Notes under the pieces: generated by a model
Told to the model about the DNA's origin: nothing
Seen by the model: only the letters and a program-made list of their open reading frames with translations
Database searches by the model: none
Origin: Limonium bicolor
Lineage: Eukaryota > Streptophyta > Magnoliopsida > Caryophyllales > Plumbaginaceae
Assembly (NCBI GenBank): GCA_023374045.1
Contig: CM041776.1
Coordinates: forward strand, 279,371,999 to 279,435,998
Reading direction: 5' to 3'
DNA length: 64,000 bases
Program-made: the position numbers and the translations under genes
Part shown: positions 34,713 to 45,727 of the stretch, in pieces
Layout of the letters: every line of letters starts with the position of its first letter
How positions within the stretch are numbered: position 1 is the stretch's first letter

Positions 34713-37700
34713 CCGGGTGTGGATTTGCTGACGGATGCTAGATTTCCGTCAAAATGACGGATGCAATCTCAGCCTTTAATATTTTGTTTCTTTTAGTTCT
34801 AATTTAAACCGTTAGATTCTTTTATATGTAAATGGTAGATACAAGCATGCTTTTATAATCGTGAAGCTGAAGGATAGTTACTTTTCTTAATGACAACATA
34901 TCTTAGCTTTTTATATTATTTTTAACTAGTGGATTATACATCTTTATTTCTAACATAAATACATGTGTTTTGCTGCTACGTATAAAAAGTAGATTTTTTT
35001 CAGTTAGAGTATAGAGAGAAATTTGTATACTAATATGCATTTTAATATTGTAATTCTTTTGTCTTTTTTTTTACAATACTTTAATGATATATCATTATTT
35101 TTTATGACTTTATACGTATATTCATATGACTATTGAATAACATTTTCTTTATCTAATATTTTTGTCATTTAAGTATAAATACAAAGAAAATTATAAACAT
35201 GCATCAGTTCAAATATATAACTTTATCCAGCTGAATATAATTAAAAGAAGTTAAATGAATATAAATACATAAAGTTAAATAATTATAAATCTTTGTAACT
35301 TAAAAAAGTTCACATATTTATTCTCAAAAAAATAAGGATCGACGAAAACTTACATTATATTAGAGTGTTACAATTAATTAGTGACTCTAAAAAAGAATAC
35401 TAGTTTTTAAGGAAAAAATCATAACGAGAAAAATAAAATAAAGAGTAAAAGTGATTAAATCATATATACTTTATATAAAGTAAAAATTGAAAATTCATAA
35501 AAATAAAATAATGATAAAGTTAGATTAATTGAACATACACATGATTCTTATACACAAGTCGTGATTTTATCGGCCGGAAAAAAAAGAAGAAGATATAACC
35601 GTTAGTGTCATCTTTTCTATTATAGTGATGGAAACAATTATAGAAGGTTGTGTACATGTTTCTAAATATTAGTGAAAACGTTTATAAATTGTTATGGATA
35701 CATAAAAATCAAGGTTAAATGAATCCGTAAAATCGACTCCAACAACTCAGTTTATCGTTTCCAAACGTTTATAACATTCATGTTTATCAATAAGTTAAGC
35801 TTTGTGAAAATGAAAATGGTAAGAATATTTCATATACACAATGATTCAATAAGAATGGCCAAGGAAACAACATATAGGTGTTATGGTCATCTTTTCTATT
35901 ATAGTGATGGAAACAATTATAGAAGGTTGAGTAAATGTTCTAAATATTAGTGGAAACATTTATAAATTATTATGGATACGTAAAAATCAAGGTTAAATGA
36001 ATCCGTAAAATCGACTCCAACAACTCAGTTTATCGTTTCCAAACGTTTATAACATTCACTTTATCAATAATAAAGCTTTGTGAAATGATAAATGGTAATA
36101 AAATATTCATATACACAATGATTCGATAAGATGGCCAAGGAAAAACACATAGGAGATACTGTAATCTTTCTATTATAGTGATGGAAACAATTATAGAAGG
36201 TTGTGTACATGTTTCTAAATGTTAGTGGAAACATTTATAAATTGTTATGGTACATAAAAAATCAAAAAAAAAATTGGTTAAATGAATGGTAAAATCAACT
36301 CCACAACTCAGTTTATCGTTTTCAAACGTTTATAACATTAATGTTTATCAATAAGTTAAGCTTGTGAAATGATAAATGGTCAGAAAATATTCATATACAC
36401 AATGATTCAATAAGAATGACCAAGGAAAAACACATATAGGAGTTAGTGTCATCTGTTCTATTATAGTGAGGGAAACATTATAGAAGGTTGTGTACATGTT
36501 TCTAAATATTAGTGGAAACGTTTATAAATTATTATGGATAGGTAAAAATCAAGGTTAAATGAATTCGTAAATCGACTCCAACAACTCAGTTTATCGTTCC
36601 AAATGTTTGTAACATTCACGTTTATCAATAAGTTAAGCTTTGTGAAATGATAAATGGTAAGAAAATATTCTATACACAATGATTCGATAAGAATGGCCAA
36701 GGAAAAACATATAGGAGTTATATCATCTTTTCTATTATAATGATGAAAACAATTATAGAAGGTTGTGTACATATTTCTAATATTAGTGGAAACGTTTATA
36801 TACATTGTTATGGATACGTAAAAATCAAGGTTAAATGAATCCGTAAAATCGATTCCAACAATTCAGTTATCGTTTCCAAACGTTTATAACATTCACGTTA
36901 TATCAATAAGTTAAGCTTTGTGAAATGATAAATGGTAAGAAAATATTCATATACACTATGATTCAATAAGAATGAACAAGGAAAAACACCTATAGAGGTT
37001 TTAGTGTCTCTTTTTTATTATAGTGATAGAAACAATTATAGAAGGTTGTGTACATGTTTCTAAATATTTGTGGAAACGTTTATAAATTATTATGGATACC
37101 TAAAAATCAAGGTTAAATGAATCCGTAAAATCGATTCCAACAACTCAGTTTACCGTTTCCAAACGTTTATAACATTCACGTTTATCAATAAGTTAAGCTT
37201 TGTGAAATGATAAATGGTAAGAAATACTTTCATATACACAATGATTCGATAAGAATGGCCAAAGAAACACATATAGGAGTTAGTGTCATCTTTTCTATAT
37301 AGTGATGAAACAATTATAGCATGCTGTGTACATGTTTCTAATCATCAATGGAAACGCTTATAAGTTATTGTGGATACGTAAAAATCAATGTAAGTGAATA
37401 CATAAAATTGAATCCAGCAACTCAGTTTATCGTTTTCAAACGTTTATAGCCTTCAGTATATCAATAACCGGTCTGTAATTTAATAATTCTAAGAAAATAT
37501 TCTTTTACACTATGATTCGATAAAACGACCAAATGAAAAGATATATAGCAGTTAGTGTTCATCTTGTCATAATTGTGATGGAAACATCGTAGAGAGATGT
37601 GTACATGTTTCTAATCTTCAGTGAAAACGTTAATAGGTTATCGTGGATACGTAAAAACCAAGATTAACGAATACGTAAAATGGAATCTAACAAGTCCTTT

Positions 37701-38800
37701 TGTCATTTCAAACGTTTATAGCCTTTAAGTTTATCCTTAATCCAAAGCTCTTTAAATTGATAAATGCTAAAAAATATTCTTATACACAATGCTTCGATGG
37801 AAAACATCAAGGGAAAAATATATAATAGTTAGTGTCATATTTTCTATAATAGTGATGGAAACGATTATATAGAAAGTTGTGTAAATATGTCTATTTATGA
37901 TGGAAATGTTCATAAATGATAGGGTATAAAAATCGTCTCATAAAAACCCGTCAATAAATTGAAAGTTATAAGGGTATAAAATTAATCATAAAAAGATACA
38001 CAAAACTTCAAACATACCTATCATCAAAAGTTTTTTTTACTCAAATTTCAAGATAAATTATTTAACAATAGTACTTAATTCTATATCTTTTAATAATTTT
38101 ATTTAGTATATAGTTTATTACTATTTTTAGTGATATTATAAATATTATTTTTTACTATAATGTTTACATTGTAAATTATGGAAATGCAACATTTGGCTCT
38201 ATAGATTTATTTCGGCTTTGTGATTTATTATATAAGTCATTTATCTACAACCTAATTTTATCAAAATAATTATGGTTAATTAGTGCCTAGATTAAATACT
38301 CTACTTCACCCATATATAATTGTTTTGATAAACACACCCATATAATGATTATAGGATTTAATACTTAAATACTTTTTAAAGTACATATTTATTATTCTTT
38401 GGTTAAAGTCATCACATTGTTAAAGTATCAATACCCTTTACTTATAATTCTAATTATATTTTCAAACAAATGGATCTATTGGTGTAAGAGAGTGAAAAAG
38501 AAAAGACTACAAAATTCTCATAAAGAAAATATTACATCATATTCGATTACTTAAAAAACAAAATATGTAAAGAAAATACTATTTCAACATTTATATCATT
38601 ATTGTCCCTTGTGTCAATAAACACTCCAGGCTTTTGTTTTCATAAGAAGAGAAGAATGAACCGAAAGGCAGGACGAGGGAGTACACAAGATTGAGCGGGA
38701 AAAAAAATCCACATATGATAAAATAGATGGATGAGATTAAAATGTATCAATGGTCTGGATTCAGGGACGGAAATATGACATCCGTCATATTAACCGCGTC
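34713..38800. mobile_element. Mutator-like non-autonomous element carrying a satellite array
   Basis: A perfect 9-bp direct repeat GGTGGACAC flanks the block at 34704-34712 and 38801-38809. Inside, the ends are imperfectly inverted: left 'tgacggatgctagatttccgtc' in 34730-34751 against the right-end reverse complement 'tgacggatgtcatatttccgtc'. A 9-bp duplication plus inverted ends fits Mutator-like elements. The interior has no transposase; it is AT-rich and dominated by eight and a fraction copies of a 278-bp repeat. The terminal inverted repeats are short or decayed compared with classic Mu ends. Confidence 0.65.
35600..37920 (+). repeat. Satellite array, about 278-bp monomer, 8.3 copies
   Basis: The phrase 'ctattatagtgatggaaaca' or a variant starts monomers at about 35600, 35878, 36153, 36439, 36714, 36997, 37276, 37549 and 37824 (spacing 273-286). 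Each unit continues with 'aggttgtgtacatgtttcta', 'gtttatcgtttccaaacgtt' and 'atacacaatgattcgataag'. Inner copies are very similar; the last two or three are clearly more diverged. Monomers contain the inverted pair 'aaacgtttataa'. No coding potential. Confidence 0.92.
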
Positions 38801-38809
38801 GGTGGACAC

Positions 38810-39599
38810 ACTAGGCTTACACATATTTTGTCGTAAATGAATTATCTGGTAACAAACCCAAATCTTCTATTTCTATTCTAACCCCTATTTTTGTCGACCG
38901 TATTTATACTTTCTTCTAAATTTGTACTCTCGAGTTTCCTTTCTAATCCTCCACTTCTTTACTACAACAAATTATTTCCTATGCTTATCACGGTTTTTTT
39001 TTAATCTTTATGTTTTGGCACCTGATGCTGCAAATCCTACAATTTGCACAGCTGAAAGCAATTAAAAAATTGAAACGGGATTTATAACTAAACGTGTACG
39101 TATAGAAGAGATTATATTATAGGAATAAATTCTAATACTAGGTGGTTAAGAAAAAGAGAGAGAGAGATCTATCATATATTTAGTGGCCATATACTAAAAT
39201 TAATTAAAATTTGTTGACATCTGCTAAAGAACATGGAAATATGGAGGATGCAACTCTATATATAGTAAAACCTTGAATGTGTTTAGTCTCGTCAAGAAAA
39301 GGAAAATCATGTGGTTAGGTTACGTAATCATGCAGTGTGATTGGGTTTTATATTCTAATTAATTTTCCATCAAAAGATATTCTAAAATGCCTTTTTTTTT
39401 ATCATATTACCTACTAGAATTTGAAATTATAACTCTGTCACTTGGGGGCCAAAAAAGAAAAATGTTTCCGACGAAACGACCTTAAATGAAACGAAGCCAA
39501 AATCTTGTAAGTTGATTGTTTTCTGGTTGTAACTTGTGTCTTCCATTAAGGTAAGAATCTCACTATAGCCGCTCAAAAACTTCCGATACTGCGTTATCT
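38810..39599. other. No gene recognised
   Basis: AT-rich intergenic DNA; no repeats of note or domains seen. Confidence 0.4.
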
Positions 39600-40145
39600 G
39601 ACTGAAACCGAAGTGAATCGTACTTGTTTTCAGGTTAACCGTACCGGTTCTTGCGGTATGGTTAACTGAACTGTATAAATTGACTGGTTTCGGTTTGGAT
39701 AATGGTATTGAATTTTTTAGAACAGTTAACAGTTCGGTTAACCGATTATATAAACAATCAAAATCTTCAAATATTAATATTCATCTCATATGATAATTAA
39801 TGTTAGCTATTGAGGGAATATGCACAATGTTATATTTTTTGTCACATGTGTTTCATTTGTCACTCATGATTTGGGTTAATGATCAAATGTTGTACTGTAA
39901 TATTAATTGTATGGTTCTCATCAGTAAAAAAAAATACACGGCTACAAGGTTAACCGATAAAACCGAACCGAAATGAAGGTTAACCGGTCTAACCGGAATG
40001 GTAATGGAATCACATTTTAGAAAACCAAATTAAACAGTTAACCGAATCCGGTTAACCGAACTAAATAGAATTGGATTTTAGAAAATCAAAGACCCGGTTA
40101 ACCGAAAACGGTAACCGAATAAGACGGTTAACCTACCATGGGCAT
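39600..40145. repeat. CGGTTAACC fold-back repeat, copy 2
   Basis: Rich in GGTTAACCGAA/TTCGGTTAACC variants, ending at 'ggttaacctaccatgggcat'. It is the same class as 9478-9935, with a longer unrelated AT-rich middle (about 39750-39940). Confidence 0.5.
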
Positions 40146-40260
40146 CCCTACTATATATGTCTTCCTTTCTGGAATGTGGACACGTCATTCAAAATTATAG
40201 TAAAATATTTCTCGTCTTATTACAAATGACGTATTTTCCTCATTCGATATGATATGAGTA

Positions 40261-42631
40261 TTTTTTTTTTGATAATTGGCTGGTTGCCCAGCTTACATAG
40301 CAGTACTAAGGCATGAATGTCTTTCCCGCTTAAGGACAATTTAGAGAAAGTACAAGAACAAAAAACATAGTGAAAAAACGTTACTGAAAGGGACAAATAC
40401 TTGATCTCCAGTCTGAACGTATATCCTTTCTAGCCTTACTAATCTTACTAGCTAAGAGGGACCCTTAAGTCTACTTAGCCTTCTTCTTGCCCCGCATGAC
40501 CACCTTAGTAGCTCTTGAAAACTTACTAAAACCCAGGGGTCCAGTCCCACGAACTCTCTTGCCCTTTTCTTTAGAAATACTCCTAGAGCAATTATCAGAC
40601 TCCTCTTTTGAGTCTTCACTCTCGCTGTGACAACTCCCGCGACAGCTCGCTTTCTGTTTTCGAATGATCTCTTCATAATTGGATAGTGCAAGCTTCTCGT
40701 TAGGGACGGTGCATCCGAGCTGCTTGGCAAAGATGAGAGTTTGTCTTGCTTCCTCTTTAACAACTATCTCCTCAGGGTCATCTCCCAAAATGGAAGGACC
40801 TCTAGCTGGTTCGAACCCAGGGGGAAATTCCGGGTCCTCGAAAAGGCTCCTAAGGCCAATATCCTCTAAATCATCCTCCATCAATTGAGCCTGAGGGCCA
40901 ATCGGCTCAGAACCCGGCCTACTAAAATGATCATCAGAAGCCCCACCATTCGGGTCAACATTGACCCCCATATCCTCGCCATTACCAAACTTATCGATCC
41001 ACTGGATATTATTCTCCACCCCTCCCCTGTCATTGTTGATGATATCCTCCATAACTGGATCAAGTCCCGAGTTATTACTACTGGGTGATCGGATGATTAT
41101 TGGCGCCCGGCCACCGCTCTCCAAAGTCCCTTGAGCAGGGTCCTCGCATACCCCTACATTCACTTTCTGTGCATGATTGACAGGTGCCGACTGCTCCCGC
41201 CCTCCTAGATACCAGCCCGCACCGGGATTGTAAGGCCAAGAGCCCTAGCCCTGCAACTGACCACACCATTCGTACGGATCATAGCTTTGCATCGGGTAAG
41301 TCGGCCAATACACCCAGTTTTGGGATGGGCAGGGCACACTGCTCCAGTAGCCGACAGGCATCCCATACCAAAAATAACCTCCACTATCGAAGGCACCACC
41401 GTAATTAACACATTTTGACTTTGCTTTATCCTCTTTAGTGCACGCGTGGGGAGGCGTAGCACAACCAGCTGGAGATGGTTCCACAGGTGAGGAGCAGCGT
41501 GGCCGACAGCAACCAATAAACAAAGTTTGGAGCCTTGCTCCACTGTCCCGATTCCCCAAGACCGTCAAACACGCGCCACCAGCCCCCACTTCAATATCCT
41601 CCTGAGACACCGCACCGTTACCACCTAAGGCGCCTCCTTCTTCACTAACAACTACGCCTGGCGATGAAGACTCAGATACAGGGCGGCAATGACAATTAAA
41701 AACAATACGTAATTGTCCATTCAACTTCCCAGCGACATTCACCCGTTCCGCTCCTTCCTTGACAGCCGCGCCACCTACCAATACCTCCATGTCACTCGGC
41801 GGGACCGTCTCACCGCCACCACCACCGCTCGCGACATTACCCTCAGCCTTTCCACTTTGTTGCGCCTGGGGCACGCAGGCAGGCTTATCGCCTGGCACAC
41901 CTGAAGACCACTGACCGATTCTCTCAGGCTTGGAGCACGCCGTTGCGCCAGTACCAGCCTTCTTCGCGTATTTAGCCACACAAGCGTAAATCTTCTGACC
42001 CATAAACGTCCTACCGTGTATTTTCTTCACAGCCAGATTAACTTGCTCAGCATTAGACATCTTAATAATGGCAAACACAAACCTATTGTTTGGCCTTCTT
42101 TTCCGAGAGATGAAGATTCGTTCGACACAATCATCCATTCTCAGCAGCCAGCGAACCGCCCTAGAATCAGCTTCCCTACTGATATTATCGATGAACAACG
42201 ACGAAAATCGGCCGTCATTCTCCTCGTTCCTGTCACCCCCTGAAACCACCGGACCCGATAGAGGTGGCCTGCTCACTGAGAACGACGAACTCCTGCAACG
42301 CCTGGGGGGATGGGGCGCATCTCTTCGTCGACGTGACACCAGCCTCACCGCCCAATTCGAACGTCTTCCGAAGGTTGAAGACGCCCGCGACGCCCGCCAG
42401 AAGCCTCTGCTGTGCCGACCAAATCTGGATCTACTGCTCCGCTTCGACCTTCGCTCCGACCGCCGCAAGCTCTGCACCGGAAAGTACGACCGCCATCTCC
42501 TCCGCCCTTGAGGCTTCTCGCGCCATGGTCTGCTCTCACACTTCTCTGAGTGGCTATGTCTTTTGGGCTCCTCCCGACGGTTGGAATACTTGCTCTCTCT
42601 CCGCTCTCGACGCTCTTCTCTCATGGAGTCT
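40261..42631 (-). mobile_element. ORF1-only LINE-type retrotransposon insertion (BNR-like)
   Basis: A 15-bp direct repeat GATATGATATGAGTA flanks the block (40246-40260 and 42632-42646). At the 3' end of the minus strand it finishes in a run of 10 A (T10 at 40261-40270), so it was inserted by target-primed reverse transcription. The 2371-bp body holds one long ORF with an RRM domain and no endonuclease or RT. Plant L1 elements of the BNR subclade are known to encode an RRM in ORF1, so this looks like an ORF1 transcript mobilised on its own. The 5' end lies only 7 bases before the start codon, so some 5' truncation is possible. Confidence 0.8.
40471..42624 (-). pseudogene. LINE ORF1 with RRM domain, one internal stop
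   Basis: From the ATG at 42624 one frame runs for 718 codons to the stop at 40471, broken by a single TAG at about 41244-41246. Order of parts: an Arg/Ser/Glu-rich N-terminus (about residues 1-110); an RRM (about 155-230) with the RNP2-like strand SLFIDNIS and the RNP1-like strand NRFVFAII; a Gly/Ala-rich linker; a Tyr/Trp/Pro-rich patch (QNWVYWPTYPMQSYDPYEW) just before the stop; then an acidic segment with the phrase PEFPPGFEP and a Lys/Arg-rich C-terminus ending GKKKAK. Such proteins bind the element's RNA. A host SR-type processed retrocopy is a less likely alternative. Confidence 0.75.
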
Positions 42632-42646
42632 GATATGATATGAGTA

Positions 42647-43112
42647 TAGTGATTGTTTAAAAAAAAAAACAAAAACATATGAGTATATATATAGTTACTA
42701 CATTCAATTCATATAGTACAATTTTGGCTTTAAAAAAAAATATATAGTGCAATATGAATTTGCCCTCTTAAATTCTCCTACATTTAATGTCCAGTCTATT
42801 CCCTGCTATAGTGGGTATATTAATGAGTATGGGTAGCTAGCTAGCTAGGTGCATTCTATGCAACATTTTACTACTACCTTTGCGGTGCGGTGATTCTTAC
42901 TCACCATCGTACAAACGCGTAATAATCTCCCAATGTCTCACCGGCAGGGTAGCTAGATCCAAAATGTGTATATACATAGGTTTTTCATGGACCGAGCTTT
43001 TATAACTATGTACTATATATAGTTCTGGGATAGATTATATACATCTCTTCAATTTTATGTATACGCTTATGTGTATAGAGCTTTATCGGGCAGGTGAATC
43101 ACTGCTGGGAGC
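42647..43112. other. No gene recognised
   Basis: AT-rich DNA with a TAGCTAGCTAGC tract near 42835-42848; nothing else is seen. Confidence 0.4.
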
Positions 43113-43162
43113 GACTCTTAAATATCTACTACTTTTTTTTTAGACTCTTAAATATCTACTAC
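43113..43162 (-). mobile_element. Poly(A)-only LINE-type insertion footprint
   Basis: Two perfect 20-bp direct repeats GACTCTTAAATATCTACTAC (43113-43132 and 43143-43162) flank only nine T and one A. This is what an abortive target-primed reverse transcription event leaves: a target duplication around a poly(A) tail with no body. Chance tandem duplication with slippage is the alternative. Confidence 0.65.
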
Positions 43163-45727
43163 CATTAATGATTGTTCGATGCCGTCCCGTGCGTTTTTCC
43201 TAAAACAATAACATGTGCGAGCAGCCTTGTCCACACACGGATACCCTATGTTAAAGGTGCTGCTTCTGTACGGGATCAAAGTGATTTGATCAGGTTTAGT
43301 CATTGCAGATGATGCACATTAGTGATAGCTGTCAGCTTTTTTTTTAAGCAAACCAGCTTGTTTCTCCATTCATTCACATGTTAACCTTACATAAGAGAGG
43401 TGGGTTAGCAACTTCCTGCTCACACAGGCTATTGCTACTCCTTTGGGGACATTGTGGGGTACCCAAAATTTCCGACCCTTAGCATCATTAAACAAACTAG
43501 CCACTAGGAAAGCAGAAAAATTGTCTAGGATATTTTCACATGTTTTAAAATGACATATATTGAGCCTCATAATATTCTGCTCCATATTATCATTAATGGT
43601 GTTGTTAGCTTGAGTGCCAGCTTTGATCTGCTGACACCAAGAGAGGAGGGCCTGGTCTTTAACTTCAATCAGCACTTTGTTGTACCCTGAGTACACTACC
43701 CAACTCAGGCCATAAGCAAGGGATTGTCTCTCCAGTTCATTATCTTCAAAGATGGCACTGAATTTGCAATTATAAGCTGCAAGGATTAAACTTTTTCCAT
43801 CAGCAATAATACCACCTGCAACAGCATCTTGTCCTTTCCTTCTACGACAACAAGAAGATATGATTACATAGTCAGCAGTTAAACCAGTATCAACCACAGA
43901 GTTCAGGCTGACACTCATATTTGATAAGGATTTTACATATGTATTTGTGAACACCACATTTGCATCAATAGAATTAATTAGAGAAGCATCTATAGAGCGT
44001 CTAACTCTATTCTTGGCATTGTATACTGCCCACATCATATTGATAACCTTTGACAATTTGTTCTTTGACCCAAGAGTTCGATTTGATAGTCAGCCAGTCC
44101 TGTAGTGCACCTTCAGTATCAATAGGAAGTATCTCATTGTTTATGATGTCCCTCCAATAGTCCTTGGCAGACCAGCAAGTGAACAAAAGATGCATTTCAG
44201 TGTCAATCTTACCACAAAAGTGACACTTGGGAGACCCTTCAATCATCCGAGCTAAATTTGTCATACAAGGTAACTTTTGTTCATATTTTTCCAGAACGGG
44301 AGCATAGCACGGGGAGGAGAGGAGTTTATGGGAATTTTTTTCATAACCTTCCCTGGTAAGCTCTTAGAGGAAGAGGCATTAGCTTGGTTCACGATATTGT
44401 GAATAGATAGGCATCCTGACTTCACAGAATAATCTATTGACTTAGTAAAAAACCAAGTCCACACATCCACATCCACATCAAGAACTTGAATATTAGAGAT
44501 CATATCCTTGTCAATTGGGAAGAAACTTGTGTCAATAGCTGTTGAATTCCAAGATAATCCATTGGGGTTAAAAAGTTGGCTGACACACATACTTTGACCC
44601 TGAGTTGGACATGGGGTAATAGGTCTGAAGGTAGGGGGTAAGACACCAAGGATCGGTCCACACTTTAGTCTTGGTGCACTTCCCAATTTTCAGATAAGCA
44701 CCAGCTTTGATTATTCCAAGATTATTGACTATACTCCCCTAGATTGGGCTGTCTTTCTTGCCTGGTGAAGCACTTAGAATGTGTTTCCCAGGGAAGTACC
44801 TAGCTTGCAAGGTTCTAGCTACTAATGAACTTGGATTTTTTAAGATAAGCCAAGACTGTTTGGCTAGTAGAGCTTTGTTGAAATTTTGAATATCCCTGAA
44901 CCCCAAGCCCCCTGGCCAGCGTGAGAACGCAGCTTCTTCCACTTGACCCAATGGATTGGTTTCTTGTCCCCCCCCCCCCCCCCACACGAAGGCGGAGAAC
45001 AAAGATTCCATTTTCTTAACAAGGCTGATTGGAAGTTGAAAGAGAGACATGGTGAAGTTTGGGATTGCTTGTAAAACTGCTGAGACTAGAGTAGATCGTG
45101 TAGCTTGAGAGAAAGGTCTATTCCAACTCTGGAGTTTGCTTCTGAGTGAGTTTAAGAGAAAGCCAAAAGTTTCATTTTTGTTTCGCCCAACCTTGATAGG
45201 GAGTCCAAGATATTTCTTGAAGAAATGAACTTCCCCCACATTGAGTACATGGCTGATTTGGTGTTTTATGATGTGAGGAACTTTTTTGCTAAACACCAAT
45301 TCAGATTTTTGGTTGTTTATGAGATGGCCAGAAGCTGAGAGAAAAGCTTTGAGAGTATTTGGCAAAAAGGTAACATTGGAAGGGGTAGCCCTTCAATAGA
45401 ATATAATGTCGTCAGCAAAGGCAAGATGGGAGATTGGAGGAGAGTCTTTAGCTAAGGAAATACCTTTATACTGGTGGGAATTCATAGCTTGGTTTAGAAC
45501 ACTGGAAATGGCTTCTTGAGTAATAATAAACAGAAAAGGGGAAATAGGATCACTTTGCCTAATACCCCTATGTTGGGCAAATTTTTTTCCTGGGGAGCCA
45601 TTGACAAGAACCGTACATTGAGCAGAAGTGACACAATTTAAAACAGGAACCCTCCACTCATCAGGTTAACCCATAGCAATTAGGATTTTGTTCAAAAAGT
45701 GCCAGTCCAACCTGTCATAAGCCTTGC

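Noticed and set aside
35600..37920. 278-bp repeat considered as a CRISPR-like array
   Set aside because: There is no short repeat/variable spacer structure; whole monomers are alike, and the context is a plant nuclear transposon.
34713..38800. Helitron as the class of the satellite-bearing element
   Set aside because: Helitrons insert between A and T without duplication; here a perfect 9-bp duplication and inverted ends are present.
41245..42511. Large opposite-strand ORFs (for example 42068-42511) as genes
   Set aside because: They are shadows of the Arg/Ser/Gly-rich LINE ORF1 on the minus strand, where codon bias opens the antisense frames.
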